Positions 42,963 through 52,137 of a DNA stretch of 64,000 nucleotides are shown piece after piece. Numbering within the stretch: position 1 is the first letter of the stretch; the number at the start of each line of letters is the position of its first letter. Source of the stretch: CAILUG01 sp903844415 (GTDB lineage Bacteria; Pseudomonadota; Gammaproteobacteria; Pseudomonadales; Pseudohongiellaceae); contig CANJTS010000005.1 of NCBI GenBank assembly GCA_947477655.1, positions 124,001-188,000 on the forward strand. The letters are read 5' to 3'. The position numbers and the translations under genes were made by a program. A model generated the notes under the pieces. It did not search any database and was not told where the DNA came from. It was given only the letters and a program-made list of their open reading frames with translations.

Positions 42963-43658
42963 ATGGAAAATAAAATCGACTTTGACGAATACACCAAAAA
43001 TTACAACCAACTGCTGCAAGAGCAGACCGGTTTTTTTTCTTCCAGTGAAGAATATTTTGCTCGCTACAAAGTGGAGATTGTGTGCAACTCCTTGCTCCCC
43101 CCTATTAAAAGTGTACTTGAGTTTGGTTGTGGCATTGGCCGCAACATTGGTCATTTGCAGCAAGCGTTTCCAACAGCAACCCTGGTTGGCTCAGATATTT
43201 CTGCAGCCAGTCTAGAACTAGCTCGTCAAGCTTATCCTGACGTAGAATTTTTACAGGAAGTTACTGCAGAAACACTTTCGGAAAAACATACTCTAGGTTT
43301 TGATCTGATTTTTATTGCTGGTGTCTTTCATCACATAGCTGTAGAGCAAAGACTTGCAGTGGCAACTTCATTGTTTAAATTGTTATCTACTGCAGGGCAC
43401 TTGATTATTTTCGAACATAACCCCTACAACCCTATAACTCGCAAAATCGTTAATAATTGTCCGTATGATGCCGATGCCATTTTGCTAAAACCTACAGAAC
43501 TAACAAATTTATTGTCCGAAGCGGGGTTCACAGTCGAACGCAAAGCCTATTGTCTTTTTATTCCCCCCGCATTGTCCTGGTTGGCACCTTTAGAAAAGGC
43601 ACTGGGTTGGCTACCTCTTGGAGGGCAGTATTGGGTGCAGGCAAAACGCCCTCTATAG
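42963..43658 (+). CDS. SAM-dependent methyltransferase of the surface-sugar operon
   Basis: This is a class I methyltransferase with motif I 'VLEFGCGIGRNIGHL', motif II region 'LVGSDISAASLELA' and 'LIFIAGVFHHI'. ATG 42963 lies 4 nt after the GT2 stop and gives 231 residues; an in-frame ATG at 42942 inside GT2 is less likely. It could methylate a sugar or lipid-linked intermediate. The target is unknown. Confidence 0.8.
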   Translation: MENKIDFDEYTKNYNQLLQEQTGFFSSSEEYFARYKVEIVCNSLLPPIKSVLEFGCGIGRNIGHLQQAFPTATLVGSDISAASLELARQAYPDVEFLQEVTAETLSEKHTLGFDLIFIAGVFHHIAVEQRLAVATSLFKLLSTAGHLIIFEHNPYNPITRKIVNNCPYDADAILLKPTELTNLLSEAGFTVERKAYCLFIPPALSWLAPLEKALGWLPLGGQYWVQAKRPL

Positions 43659-43706
43659 CCCGATTAATGACCCGATTAATGACCCGATTAATGACCCGAT
43701 CTATGT
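43659..43706 (+). repeat. 12-bp tandem repeat at the start of the GtrA-like gene
   Basis: There are three exact copies of CCCGATTAATGA (43659-43694) and a fourth degenerate copy (43695-43706). Each unit contains an ATG in the GtrA frame and would add the tetrapeptide MTRL, so copy-number change stays in frame. The run begins immediately after the methyltransferase stop. Confidence 0.9.
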
Positions 43707-44098
43707 CTCAATTTATGCGATTTATACTGGTGGGTATTTTCAATACGATATTCGGGTACAGCCTTATATTTAGCTTTATGTACTTTGCCCGCCTTTCGCC
43801 TGAAGTCAGTAACTTTTGTGGTTATGCACTCGCACTTCTGATGAGTTTCATCCTGAACCTCAACTTTACGTTTACCACTAGCAGCACGTATAAAAACGAC
43901 ACCATAAGGAACAAGTTGGAACCGTTTGTACGTTTTTTGTTAGTTTTCGGAGTTTCTTATGCAGCAAACTATGGAATGCTTATTATGCTGCTATATAAAT
44001 TCAATCTACATGTAGCCTTGAGTCAAATATTTGCTGGAGTTGTATATGTACTTTTGACCTACCTGTTGAATAAATATTATGTTTTTACAGGTAAGTAA
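43667..44098 (+). CDS. GtrA-family membrane protein
   Basis: GtrA-type proteins are small four-helix membrane proteins thought to flip or deliver polyprenyl-linked sugars made by GtrB-type enzymes. From ATG 43667 it has 143 residues, including an N-terminal MTRLMTRLMTRS repeat. The conserved part starts at ATG 43703 (MSQFMRFILVGIFNTIFGY), which is an equally good start. Four hydrophobic segments and the C-terminal 'YLLNKYYVF' family ending are visible. No strong ribosome-binding site precedes either start, so translation may be coupled to the methyltransferase stop 8 nt upstream. Confidence 0.85.
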   Translation: MTRLMTRLMTRSMSQFMRFILVGIFNTIFGYSLIFSFMYFARLSPEVSNFCGYALALLMSFILNLNFTFTTSSTYKNDTIRNKLEPFVRFLLVFGVSYAANYGMLIMLLYKFNLHVALSQIFAGVVYVLLTYLLNKYYVFTGK

Positions 44099-44278
44099 CA
44101 ACAACATCTCATAGACACGTTTCAATTCCTAAATATTTTCAGAAGTTTTAACAACAGGCTTACATTAATAGTGCCAGTTGTTATGTTGGCGCTGATTTTT
44201 TTTGTGATTAAAACCCAATACTTTTTCCAGCATGCAAACCAACCTATAGTCACCAACGAGATAAAGTTATGCGAATAG
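44099..44278 (+). other. In-frame open stretch after the GtrA stop, possible gene remnant
   Basis: The frame of gtrA stays open for 59 codons after its TAA and ends at TAG 44276-44278, just inside xthA. It encodes a basic stretch ('NIFRSFNNRLTLIV'), a hydrophobic segment ('VVMLALIFFVIKTQYFF') and 'QHANQPIV', like the start of a membrane protein. There is no good start codon before the internal ATG. It may be the remnant of a larger membrane gene that once closed the operon, or chance. Confidence 0.3.
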
Positions 44279-45030
44279 TATCCTGGAATGTAAATGGCAT
44301 TCGTGCAGTAGTAAAAAAAGATTTCATTGCTCTGATGCTTGCTACCGAAGCGGATGTAATCTGCTTACAAGAAACCAAGGCTCAAGATGAACAAGTAGTG
44401 GCCGCGTTGGCAGAACTGGAGGGTTTTACAATCTATAGCAATTCGGCTGTAAAAAAAGGGTATTCGGGTACGGCAATACTTACCCGCAAGCCACCATTTG
44501 CTGCAACTAATGACCTAGGCATTGCCGAACATGACCAGGAAGGACGAGTAATCGCAGCCGAATTTGAAAATTTCTACCTTGTTAATGTCTATACACCAAA
44601 TTCGGGCAGCGAACTAAAACGGCTGGATTATCGTCAACAGTGGGATCAAGCTTTTTTGCGATATTTAAAAAATCTGGAACAGCATAAACCGGTAATTGTC
44701 TGTGGAGACTTAAACGTAGCTCACAATGATATTGATTTGGCACGCCCCAAAGAAAATTACAACAAAAGTGCTGGTTACATGCAGCAGGAAATTGACGGAA
44801 TCAGCAACCTTATATCAGCAGATTTTGTCGATACCTTTAGGCATTTCAATCCCACCTCTGCCAAATATACTTGGTGGAGCTATCGTGCTGGTGCCAGGCA
44901 AAATGACATAGGTTGGAGAATTGATTATTTCCTCACCTCACGAGTCTTGCTTGGGCGCATCAAAAAAACTGATATCTACAAACACATCCAAGGATCAGAT
45001 CATTGTCCAGTTTTTTTAGAGATTAACTAA
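44269..45030 (+). CDS. xthA: Exodeoxyribonuclease III / AP endonuclease
   Basis: This is a DNA base-excision-repair enzyme that nicks at abasic sites and removes 3' blocks. The 253 residues have the EEP fold motifs 'MRIVSWNVNGIRA', 'VICLQETKA' (metal Glu), 'KKGYSGTAIL', 'VNVYTPNSG', 'VIVCGDLNVAH' (catalytic Asp/Asn) and the C-terminal 'QGSDHCPVFLEI' (Asp-His). It is a complete, standard-length protein and converges on the DUF1653 gene. Confidence 0.95.
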   Translation: MRIVSWNVNGIRAVVKKDFIALMLATEADVICLQETKAQDEQVVAALAELEGFTIYSNSAVKKGYSGTAILTRKPPFAATNDLGIAEHDQEGRVIAAEFENFYLVNVYTPNSGSELKRLDYRQQWDQAFLRYLKNLEQHKPVIVCGDLNVAHNDIDLARPKENYNKSAGYMQQEIDGISNLISADFVDTFRHFNPTSAKYTWWSYRAGARQNDIGWRIDYFLTSRVLLGRIKKTDIYKHIQGSDHCPVFLEIN

Positions 45031-45063
45031 TGGAAGCTGAAATGAATATTTTTATACTTTTAT

Positions 45064-45291
45064 TTAATCTTGGAAGGAAAATCTAGGTACTTGCTTGCCT
45101 TCATGTAACACCAACTCGGTAAACATGCCCAGAGGTCTTACCCAATAGCCGCCATCACCATAAAGGGGTACATACAACACCATCTGCTCGTCTGTTTCAG
45201 AATGGCGGGCAAACCCCACTACGCTATAGTCCTTGCCCTTGTAATGGCGATATCGACCTAAAGCAATTGCAGGTAGAAGGATATTAGTCAT
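45064..45291 (-). CDS. DUF1653 small protein
   Basis: This 75-residue protein belongs to the DUF1653 family ('LGRYRHYKGKDYSVVGFARHSETDE', in overlapping parts, and 'YGDGGYWVRPLGMF'). The family has a compact beta-rich fold and no established function. It lies downstream of the transglutaminase gene on the same strand with a 54-nt gap. Confidence 0.85.
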   Translation of the reverse strand: MTNILLPAIALGRYRHYKGKDYSVVGFARHSETDEQMVLYVPLYGDGGYWVRPLGMFTELVLHEGKQVPRFSFQD

Positions 45292-45345
45292 TACATTCTT
45301 TCCTTTTAAGAGTTTCCAGCTCGCAATTTAATCCGCCAGACAAAA

Positions 45346-47397
45346 TTAATTCATCATCCTGAATTTACTGATTAGCATTCGCAAGCGCTTTAGTTTTTCT
45401 GGATCAACACTTTCGGAAGCAAATGCCAGCTCTACAAATGTCTGAGTAATACCTTGCATTTCGCTAGCCAATTTCGGATTACTATGACTAACTCGCTCTT
45501 GATATTGTCTAGGAGTTTCGCCTGGAATGCGGGCAAATCCAAGTTTCCCTAGGTAACTACAGAAACGCAAATAGTGCTTTAGTACAGGCTTGCGTGGCTC
45601 AGTTGTTGATTTTTTGAATACCGAAATCGCGATAAAAATAATGAATAGGGCCATCAATCCAATCAAAGACAACAGAACTTTAATTTTTGTTATGGTGCCT
45701 AATAGGCTTGTTAACAAACTAAATTGCATGTCTTGGTCATAGTTGAGCACAAAGCGATTCCACGCGTAATCGATCATCTCGATGCGAAAACGTAAATTAT
45801 TAAATAGCAGGCTGTCTCGGAACCGCAATAAGGAGAATACTTCATCATCCATAAAACTTGATTCTTCTTGCAAAGTGAACTCACTACCTTGACTAATTCG
45901 CTCAGGGGCTACCGCCGCAGTAGGATCAACCCGCACCCAACCCTGCGCAGGTAACCAAACCTCTGCCCAAGCATGTGCATCATATTGACGCACAGTGAGC
46001 GTTTCATCAAAAGGATTGAATTCACCACCTTGATAGCCTGTTACTACGCGTGCAGGAATATTTACTGCGCGCATTAAGAAAGTAAAACTGCTGGCATAAT
46101 GCTCACAAAAACCTTCCCGGGTCTTAAATAGAAAGTCATCAATAGAGTTATTGCCTAGGGTGGCGGGACTCAAGGTGTAAAAAAATTCTTCTTCTCGGAA
46201 ATGTTCAAGCACCGCATTAATGTAATCAGTATCACTTAGCATTTGCGCTCTTAAATCAAGAGCAAACTTATGAGCTTGAGGATTGCCCTGGGCAGGTAGT
46301 ACGCGCGAGCGGAGTTGTTGTCGCCCTTCATTATCTATATCAGCGCGATTTTCCAAATAAGAAGTTGCATCATAACTGAATCGTTGATTAATACGACGAC
46401 GGCTACCAAGCTGATAATCCCGACTCATAAGCATACGATCATCAAAAATACGAGGCATACGTAATGTGAAAATCCAATTCTGGTTAGTAGGTTCCATGAT
46501 TACGTTATAAGTTACAGGTTCACCCAAGTATTCAATGTTTCGAAACCAGTCGCGTTGCTCTGAGGTGTTTAGACTTAGAAATTGGGCCTCTTCAACGAAA
46601 CCATGCCGCCATTCACGACCGTCAAATTCATCCAACGTCAGAGCACGCCAGTACAACTCTGAATACGCAGGGGGGGCGCCGTTAAATTTCACTCTGAATG
46701 CGACTTCAGCTGATCGCGTTAGATTGCTGATATCGCCAGGTGACATGCTTTCGCTCAAACCTGTGCTTGATGTGTTGGTTTGTATAGGTACTGACCATAA
46801 AGGACTTATTCGAGGAAAAAGAATAAAAAAGACCAGCATCATCGGCACACTTTGCGCCAGAATCACTGCTGTCAATTTTATAGTACGCAAAGGAGACTGG
46901 TGTTGTGGATTCTGGTGCAGTGCCATCAGCGCCGAACTAATCAGCACCACACTTAGGCTCATATAAAATGCAATTGGAATAGATTGGGTATAAATAAATT
47001 CGGCAACGATCGTGAAATAACCTAAATACAAAACCAGTAATACATCGCGTTTATGCTGCATTTCTAGCAGTTTAAGAGTGATGCCAACCAGTAATACGGC
47101 CACAGTGGCATCAGTGGAAAATATGTCTCGACCATACTGTGCTAACAACAGCACAGCCATAAGGGCAACAATTCCGAATTTAAGTTTATTGCTAGGATAG
47201 GAAATACGACCCTGAAAAATTAAAAACCTACCCAACATACACATAGCACAAATGCCTGTGAGCCACACAGGCATTCTGCTCACGTGTGGCAGAATAACGG
47301 AAACCAAAGCCATCAAGAGCCAGAAAAACGCAAACCGCGTTATTTGATAGGTTTCCCTGTCATAAATAATTTTTTTGTTGGGAGTCTTTGCTAACAT
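45346..47397 (-). CDS. TgpA-like membrane transglutaminase (DUF3488 + transglutaminase core)
   Basis: This is an inner-membrane protein with a periplasmic transglutaminase domain; TgpA is essential in P. aeruginosa, but its reaction is not defined. The 683 residues have five to six N-terminal membrane helices (about 20-200). The transglutaminase core at about 395-500 has the catalytic Cys in 'REGFCEHYASSF', the His in 'YDAHAWAEVW' and the Asp in 'WVRVDPTAAV'. One further helix lies near 575-595, followed by a DUF4129-like tail. It ends a MoxR-DUF58-TgpA set with 2-nt spacing to DUF58. Confidence 0.92.
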   Translation of the reverse strand: MLAKTPNKKIIYDRETYQITRFAFFWLLMALVSVILPHVSRMPVWLTGICAMCMLGRFLIFQGRISYPSNKLKFGIVALMAVLLLAQYGRDIFSTDATVAVLLVGITLKLLEMQHKRDVLLVLYLGYFTIVAEFIYTQSIPIAFYMSLSVVLISSALMALHQNPQHQSPLRTIKLTAVILAQSVPMMLVFFILFPRISPLWSVPIQTNTSSTGLSESMSPGDISNLTRSAEVAFRVKFNGAPPAYSELYWRALTLDEFDGREWRHGFVEEAQFLSLNTSEQRDWFRNIEYLGEPVTYNVIMEPTNQNWIFTLRMPRIFDDRMLMSRDYQLGSRRRINQRFSYDATSYLENRADIDNEGRQQLRSRVLPAQGNPQAHKFALDLRAQMLSDTDYINAVLEHFREEEFFYTLSPATLGNNSIDDFLFKTREGFCEHYASSFTFLMRAVNIPARVVTGYQGGEFNPFDETLTVRQYDAHAWAEVWLPAQGWVRVDPTAAVAPERISQGSEFTLQEESSFMDDEVFSLLRFRDSLLFNNLRFRIEMIDYAWNRFVLNYDQDMQFSLLTSLLGTITKIKVLLSLIGLMALFIIFIAISVFKKSTTEPRKPVLKHYLRFCSYLGKLGFARIPGETPRQYQERVSHSNPKLASEMQGITQTFVELAFASESVDPEKLKRLRMLISKFRMMN

Positions 47398-47399
47398 GC

Positions 47400-48404
47400 T
47401 TAGCTCTCTGAAAACTCATACATTGCAAGTATTTCTAGAAGTTTTCGGTAATGCAGAAACCCTTTGGCGGGTGAAATTTTAATTCCTGGCAATACTAGTC
47501 CGTAGTCAACTCCGGCTGAGTCAAGCTTGATTACGCAATAACATATCCTTGACAGGCGTTCTTCAATACTGTGGTCGGGAAACATGTCCCAGTGCAGCCA
47601 GATTCTTTCATCAATGTTGCTTGAATATTCTTTGGTGAACATGCCTTGACCGCGGGCGAATATTTTCCAGGCCACATGTTTTAATGAATCACCACGCTGG
47701 TATTCGCGCAAGCCATGAAAATCATCGTTGCCACGTGTGATGTTGGTTCTACCACTGTTGAGCTGATTAGCCGTGAGCCAATCGAGATCACATTCAACAG
47801 GCGCAGGATAGACCAGACAAGTAAAGTTGAGATCTATGAGAGACCAAGCACGGCAAATACCAAAAGGAAAAATGGTTTCAATTACCAGTCGTCCTGGCGT
47901 AAAAGACCCTCGTTTGTTAGTAGGCACATACAGATCCAGACGTTGTTCGCTAAGTGTAATAAGATCAGCTGTGGCCTTGCGCGAACCCGGGAAACTAACC
48001 TGCACGTTTTCGAAAATTCGTTTGCCATGCCGATTAAGAATGACCGTGACTTCGGCCTTATCACCTGCAAAAACAGAGTCTCCTGGCACTGCCGTTACAT
48101 GTAAACCTGCCAAATTGCGAAAAGTATAGAAAATCGACAAGAAAAACATACCTAGCAACAAAAACACTAGGGCAAAAGCCAGACTGATTTCAAAGTTAAC
48201 AGCACCGATGAACATCAATCCTTGAACAAACAAAAATCCTAGCCCCTGCTTGTTAGGGATAATGAAGATATTTTGATGATTGAGGATGACATTACGGGCA
48301 GGTGGAATTCGGCGTATGACCCAGCGCGCAAAATGTATGTGCCAGCGCTGCATCAATGCGTGATACAGCCTGCTCATACCTGCTGTTTTTAAACTCATTT
48401 GCAC
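47400..48404 (-). CDS. DUF58 protein
   Basis: This is a membrane-anchored protein of the DUF58 family that accompanies MoxR ATPases and is thought to recruit or present substrates. The 334 residues have two hydrophobic segments (about 57-100) and then the DUF58 core 'FHGLREYQRGDSLKHVAWKIFARG' (in parts), with 'MFTKEYS' after it. It sits 12 nt after the MoxR gene. Confidence 0.9.
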   Translation of the reverse strand: MQMSLKTAGMSRLYHALMQRWHIHFARWVIRRIPPARNVILNHQNIFIIPNKQGLGFLFVQGLMFIGAVNFEISLAFALVFLLLGMFFLSIFYTFRNLAGLHVTAVPGDSVFAGDKAEVTVILNRHGKRIFENVQVSFPGSRKATADLITLSEQRLDLYVPTNKRGSFTPGRLVIETIFPFGICRAWSLIDLNFTCLVYPAPVECDLDWLTANQLNSGRTNITRGNDDFHGLREYQRGDSLKHVAWKIFARGQGMFTKEYSSNIDERIWLHWDMFPDHSIEERLSRICYCVIKLDSAGVDYGLVLPGIKISPAKGFLHYRKLLEILAMYEFSES

Positions 48405-48416
48405 GCTACTTATACC

Positions 48417-49334
48417 TTAAAAAACATCAACCTCATTGAGCATCTGTTGTGAGTAAACTTCTGCAGTACGACCTGAAGAGTCAGATACAGAACGTAAACG
48501 ATGATCTACTACTGCTGGCAGCACCATTTGTACATCTTCCGGTAATACATACTTACGATCGTGCATCAACGCCCAAGTGCGTGCAGCACGCATAATAGCT
48601 TGCGCACCACGCGGAGACAGTCCAAAGGAAAAATGGTGATCTTGACGTGTGTACGCGACTAGCCGCTGCACATAATCTAGCAAGGTATCCGTAGCGTTTA
48701 CGGTAGCGATGCCAGCTTGAGCCTGTTGCACATCGGCTGCGGTCAAACACTGGCGTATGTTTTGTAAATTAGCGCGTTGATCTGTATTTATTAATAATTC
48801 GCGCTCGGCAATCGGGTCTGGATATCCGATGGTAAGTCGCATTAAAAACCGGTCTAGTTGTGATTCTGGCAACGGATAGGTGCCGGAGAAAGTAACCGGA
48901 TTCTGCGTGGCAATCACGAAAAATGGCTGCGGTAGTGTAAGAGTATTACCATCAATTGTTACCTTGCCTTCTTCCATGGCTTCCAGCAGTGCACTTTGGG
49001 TTTTGGGGGTAGTACGATTGATTTCATCTGCCAGGACCAAATTGTTGAAAATTGGCCCCCGGTGGAAAGTGAACTGAGCAGTATTTTGGTCATACACAGA
49101 AACCCCAAGGATATCGGCTGGTAACAGGTCGCTGGTAAACTGTATGCGACTATAATTTAGCCCGAAAACTCTCGCTAAAGACTGAGATAAAGTTGTCTTT
49201 CCCATGCCGGGTTTGTCTTCCAATAACAAATGTCCACCAGCAAAAAGACAACACAATGCCAGTTGAATTTGCTTGTTTTTACCTAATACAACTTTGCCAA
49301 TTTCTGCTATCGCTTCTTCAACTTTTGCCTGCAT
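48417..49334 (-). CDS. MoxR-family AAA+ ATPase
   Basis: This is a chaperone-like AAA+ ATPase, likely acting with the DUF58 and TgpA partners downstream. The 305 residues have Walker A 'LLEDKPGMGKTTLSQ', Walker B 'LVLADEINRTTPKTQSALLEAM', sensor 1 'FFVIATQNPVTFSGTYPLPE' and sensor 2 'GLSPRGAQAIMRAA'. GGAAG precedes the ATG. It heads the three-gene unit, separated from purF by a 66-bp gap. Confidence 0.93.
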   Translation of the reverse strand: MQAKVEEAIAEIGKVVLGKNKQIQLALCCLFAGGHLLLEDKPGMGKTTLSQSLARVFGLNYSRIQFTSDLLPADILGVSVYDQNTAQFTFHRGPIFNNLVLADEINRTTPKTQSALLEAMEEGKVTIDGNTLTLPQPFFVIATQNPVTFSGTYPLPESQLDRFLMRLTIGYPDPIAERELLINTDQRANLQNIRQCLTAADVQQAQAGIATVNATDTLLDYVQRLVAYTRQDHHFSFGLSPRGAQAIMRAARTWALMHDRKYVLPEDVQMVLPAVVDHRLRSVSDSSGRTAEVYSQQMLNEVDVF

Positions 49335-49400
49335 TTTTTATCTTCCGTGTTGCATGGTGAATTTACTGCTTTTTAGGAAGCAACAATCGGCTTTAATGCT

Positions 49401-50945
49401 TCAGCTGTTGCTGTGCAAAGACAGCTGACCTTCGTCTTCATCCCAGTTACCCGATTCAGAAACTTCTGCCTCTAGTTGTTTCTTGTGTTTAGACACATCA
49501 TTACGGCGCGCTTCGAGTTTAGCCAGATAGGCTGAACTCACATCCCCAGTAACGTAAAATCCATCAAAAACTGAGCATTCAAAGTCCATAGGCAAAATGC
49601 TGCCCTCAGCACAGGATGCTATCAAATCTTCAAGATCTTGAAACACTAGCCAATCGGCACCTATGAGGGACTGAATTTCGGCAACGGTTTTACCATGGGC
49701 AATGAGTTCACTTACCGCAGGCATGTCGATGCCATAAACGTTTGGATGTTTGACGGGTGGAGATGCCGAACAAAAATATACTTTACGGGCACCAGCCTCA
49801 CGAGCCATTTCAATGATTTGTTTGCAGGTTGTGCCACGTACGATCGAGTCATCTACCAGCAATACGTTTTTATCCTGGAATTCCAGTGCAATGGCATTGA
49901 GCTTTTGTTTTACTGATTTTTTGCGCTGACTCTGGCCCGGCATGATGAAGGTGCGGCCAATGTAACGGTTTTTGACAAAGCCTTCGCGAAACTTCACCCC
50001 TAGAGCATTGGCCAACTCTACTGCCGCGGTGCGGCTGGTATCTGGGATTGGAATGACCACATCGATATCATGATTTGGTCGAATTCGTAGAATTTTCTGG
50101 GCCAGTCTTTCACCCATGCGCAAACGCGACTTGTACACCGAAACGCCATCTATTATGGAATCAGGTCTAGCAAAATAGACGTGTTCGAAAATGCAGGGGG
50201 TAAGCTTGTTGTCTTCAGCACACTGCATAGTTTGCAAATTTCCTTCCTGATCGATGTATACGGCTTCGCCAGGTGCAACATCACGAACTAGAGTAAAACC
50301 TTGTGAATCGAGCGCTACACTTTCAGAAGCCAGCATATATTCATAACCTTTACGGGTACGTTTTTTACCGTAGACCAAGGGTCGAATACCGTATTTATCA
50401 CGAAACCCCACAATGCCATAACCTACCAGCATGGCTATCGCGGCGTAGGCTCCCCGGCAGCGCCTATGCACGGCTCGTACAGCTTGAAACACATCTTCTG
50501 CAGAAGGACGCATTTTGTTGAGCATTTGAAGTTCATGTGCAAAAACATTCAAGAGAACTTCCGAATCAGAATCGGTATTGAGATGACGTAAATCATCGCG
50601 GAATATATCCGCCGACAGTTCTTCGGAATTGGTCAGGTTACCGTTATGCGCCAGGCTGATGCCGTAGGGGGAGTTAACATACAAAGGTTGCGCCTGGGCA
50701 GCCCCCGAACTGCCAGCCGTTGGATAACGTACATGGGCAATTCCCATATTGCCGGTAAGTTGCCGCATATGACGAGTATGAAATACATCACGCACTAGCC
50801 CATTATCCTTGCGCAAATAGAGCTTGCCATGATCACTGGTCACTATGCCGGCAGCATCTTGGCCCCGGTGTTGCAGAACAGTCAAACTGTCGTATAAGGC
50901 TTGATTCACATTGGATTTACCAACGATACCAACTATGCCACACAT
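49401..50945 (-). CDS. purF: Amidophosphoribosyltransferase
   Basis: PurF makes 5-phosphoribosylamine from PRPP and glutamine, the first purine step. The 514-residue chain starts MCGIVGIVG, with the Cys that becomes the N-terminal nucleophile after Met removal. 'HVRYPTAGSSG' and 'LAHNGNLTN' mark the glutaminase domain. The PRPP loop is 'VLLVDDSIVRGTT'. It follows cvpA by 21 nt, the classic cvpA-purF arrangement. Confidence 0.97.
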   Translation of the reverse strand: MCGIVGIVGKSNVNQALYDSLTVLQHRGQDAAGIVTSDHGKLYLRKDNGLVRDVFHTRHMRQLTGNMGIAHVRYPTAGSSGAAQAQPLYVNSPYGISLAHNGNLTNSEELSADIFRDDLRHLNTDSDSEVLLNVFAHELQMLNKMRPSAEDVFQAVRAVHRRCRGAYAAIAMLVGYGIVGFRDKYGIRPLVYGKKRTRKGYEYMLASESVALDSQGFTLVRDVAPGEAVYIDQEGNLQTMQCAEDNKLTPCIFEHVYFARPDSIIDGVSVYKSRLRMGERLAQKILRIRPNHDIDVVIPIPDTSRTAAVELANALGVKFREGFVKNRYIGRTFIMPGQSQRKKSVKQKLNAIALEFQDKNVLLVDDSIVRGTTCKQIIEMAREAGARKVYFCSASPPVKHPNVYGIDMPAVSELIAHGKTVAEIQSLIGADWLVFQDLEDLIASCAEGSILPMDFECSVFDGFYVTGDVSSAYLAKLEARRNDVSKHKKQLEAEVSESGNWDEDEGQLSLHSNS

Positions 50946-50966
50946 GATAAAACCTCAGGTTGTTGA

Positions 50967-51467
50967 TCAGGCACTGATAAGAGTTGCCGGATTCGGTGGC
51001 GTAACACCTAGTTTGCTTTGCAGAAATTCTCCCAACTCCAGGATGTAAGGTACGCTGAAAGACTGATTGTATTCTTCAGTAACTATGCCCAGCGGAGCTG
51101 TCATCATCACAATAATTGTCACGATGATGAGACCACGTGCGATACCAAACAGCGCCCCTAAGCCACGATCCACACTTTTTAGTCCGACTGCTGCGGTAGC
51201 TTTTGAAATTAGATTACCAATCAATCCACCGACAAATACTGTACTGATAAAAATCAGCACAACAGAAACAATTTTTCGGACCATTGGACCCTCAATGAGG
51301 TCTTCCATCTTCACAGCTAAGGTATCGCCGAAAAGCGAAGCCAGAATTACTGCGGTTATCCAAGCGGTGAGAGAGATTGCTTCTTTTACCAAACCGCGAA
51401 AAATTCCCAATAAACTCGACATGCCAACAATGCCCAGCACAATCATGTCTACAATTTCCATCCACAA
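50967..51467 (-). CDS. cvpA: CvpA-family membrane protein
   Basis: CvpA is an inner-membrane protein needed for colicin V production in E. coli and linked to envelope stress resistance. The 166 residues have four hydrophobic segments (about 5-22, 28-45, 66-88 and 103-125) and the family stretch 'GLVKEAISLTAWITAVILAS'. An internal ATG two codons on is an alternative start. It lies between the SPOR-domain gene and purF. Confidence 0.92.
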   Translation of the reverse strand: MWMEIVDMIVLGIVGMSSLLGIFRGLVKEAISLTAWITAVILASLFGDTLAVKMEDLIEGPMVRKIVSVVLIFISTVFVGGLIGNLISKATAAVGLKSVDRGLGALFGIARGLIIVTIIVMMTAPLGIVTEEYNQSFSVPYILELGEFLQSKLGVTPPNPATLISA

Positions 51468-51519
51468 GCCTCTTGCTCTAGCGTTTTTTTCGCGTTGTCT
51501 ATTGCGCTTTTTAATGCAG

Positions 51520-52137
51520 CTATTGTGCTAACTGAGCCGATGTTGGTGCATCAATAGTAAATTGTTCGACTATGCCGTTTAGCTGATATTCCTTTGCCAG
51601 AATTTGTTGCAGATTGGCCGCTTCTTTGGGGGTTAACACCGGCCCAACAAATACAGCAATTAAATTTTGAGTGTCTGTCTTAACAGCGCGACTGTAAGCC
51701 TTGTGGTTAGCCAAGATTAAAGTTGCCACCAAGGATTCAGCATTGGTTCTATCACTGAACATACCCAGCTTTACGCTCCAGGCTTCGGGCAAACCCTGTG
51801 TGTTCAATTTTGGTGTGGTAACAAGTGTGGGTTGCGCAGTATTTGGTTGTGCAGATTCTAAATCTGATGTTAGTGCAGGATCGGTGCTCGAAATTTCAGT
51901 GCTATCGGTAATAACATCGGGTAATGGAATGTCGACGGGAAGTGAGTCGGCGATGATGGTCGGACGTTCTGGTTCTGGCAAAGGTGTTAAATTGATTTCT
52001 GGTGCTGACGGCATCGATACCACCATAGGTAATGGTTCGACCATGCCCTCTCCGTCAAGCAGCATTGGAATCAGTATCAAGGCCAGACAACCAAGCACTA
52101 TTGTGCCAACTAGACGTTGTTTCATTGCTAGATTCAA
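51520..52137 (-). CDS. SPOR-domain protein, DedD-like
   Basis: This is an inner-membrane protein with a periplasmic SPOR domain that binds denuded septal peptidoglycan. The 205 residues have an N-terminal membrane segment ('MKQRLVGTIVLGCLALILIP' region), a Pro/Asp/Thr-rich linker (about 35-115) and a SPOR domain (about 118-195, 'WSVKLGMFSDRTNAESLVATL', in parts). Its start overlaps the folC stop by 4 nt. Order and architecture match dedD of E. coli. Confidence 0.88.
   Translation of the reverse strand: MNLAMKQRLVGTIVLGCLALILIPMLLDGEGMVEPLPMVVSMPSAPEINLTPLPEPERPTIIADSLPVDIPLPDVITDSTEISSTDPALTSDLESAQPNTAQPTLVTTPKLNTQGLPEAWSVKLGMFSDRTNAESLVATLILANHKAYSRAVKTDTQNLIAVFVGPVLTPKEAANLQQILAKEYQLNGIVEQFTIDAPTSAQLAQ

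Noticed and set aside
43659..43706. CRISPR-like repeat
   Set aside because: Units are 12 bp and directly adjacent, with no spacers; it is a coding tandem repeat.
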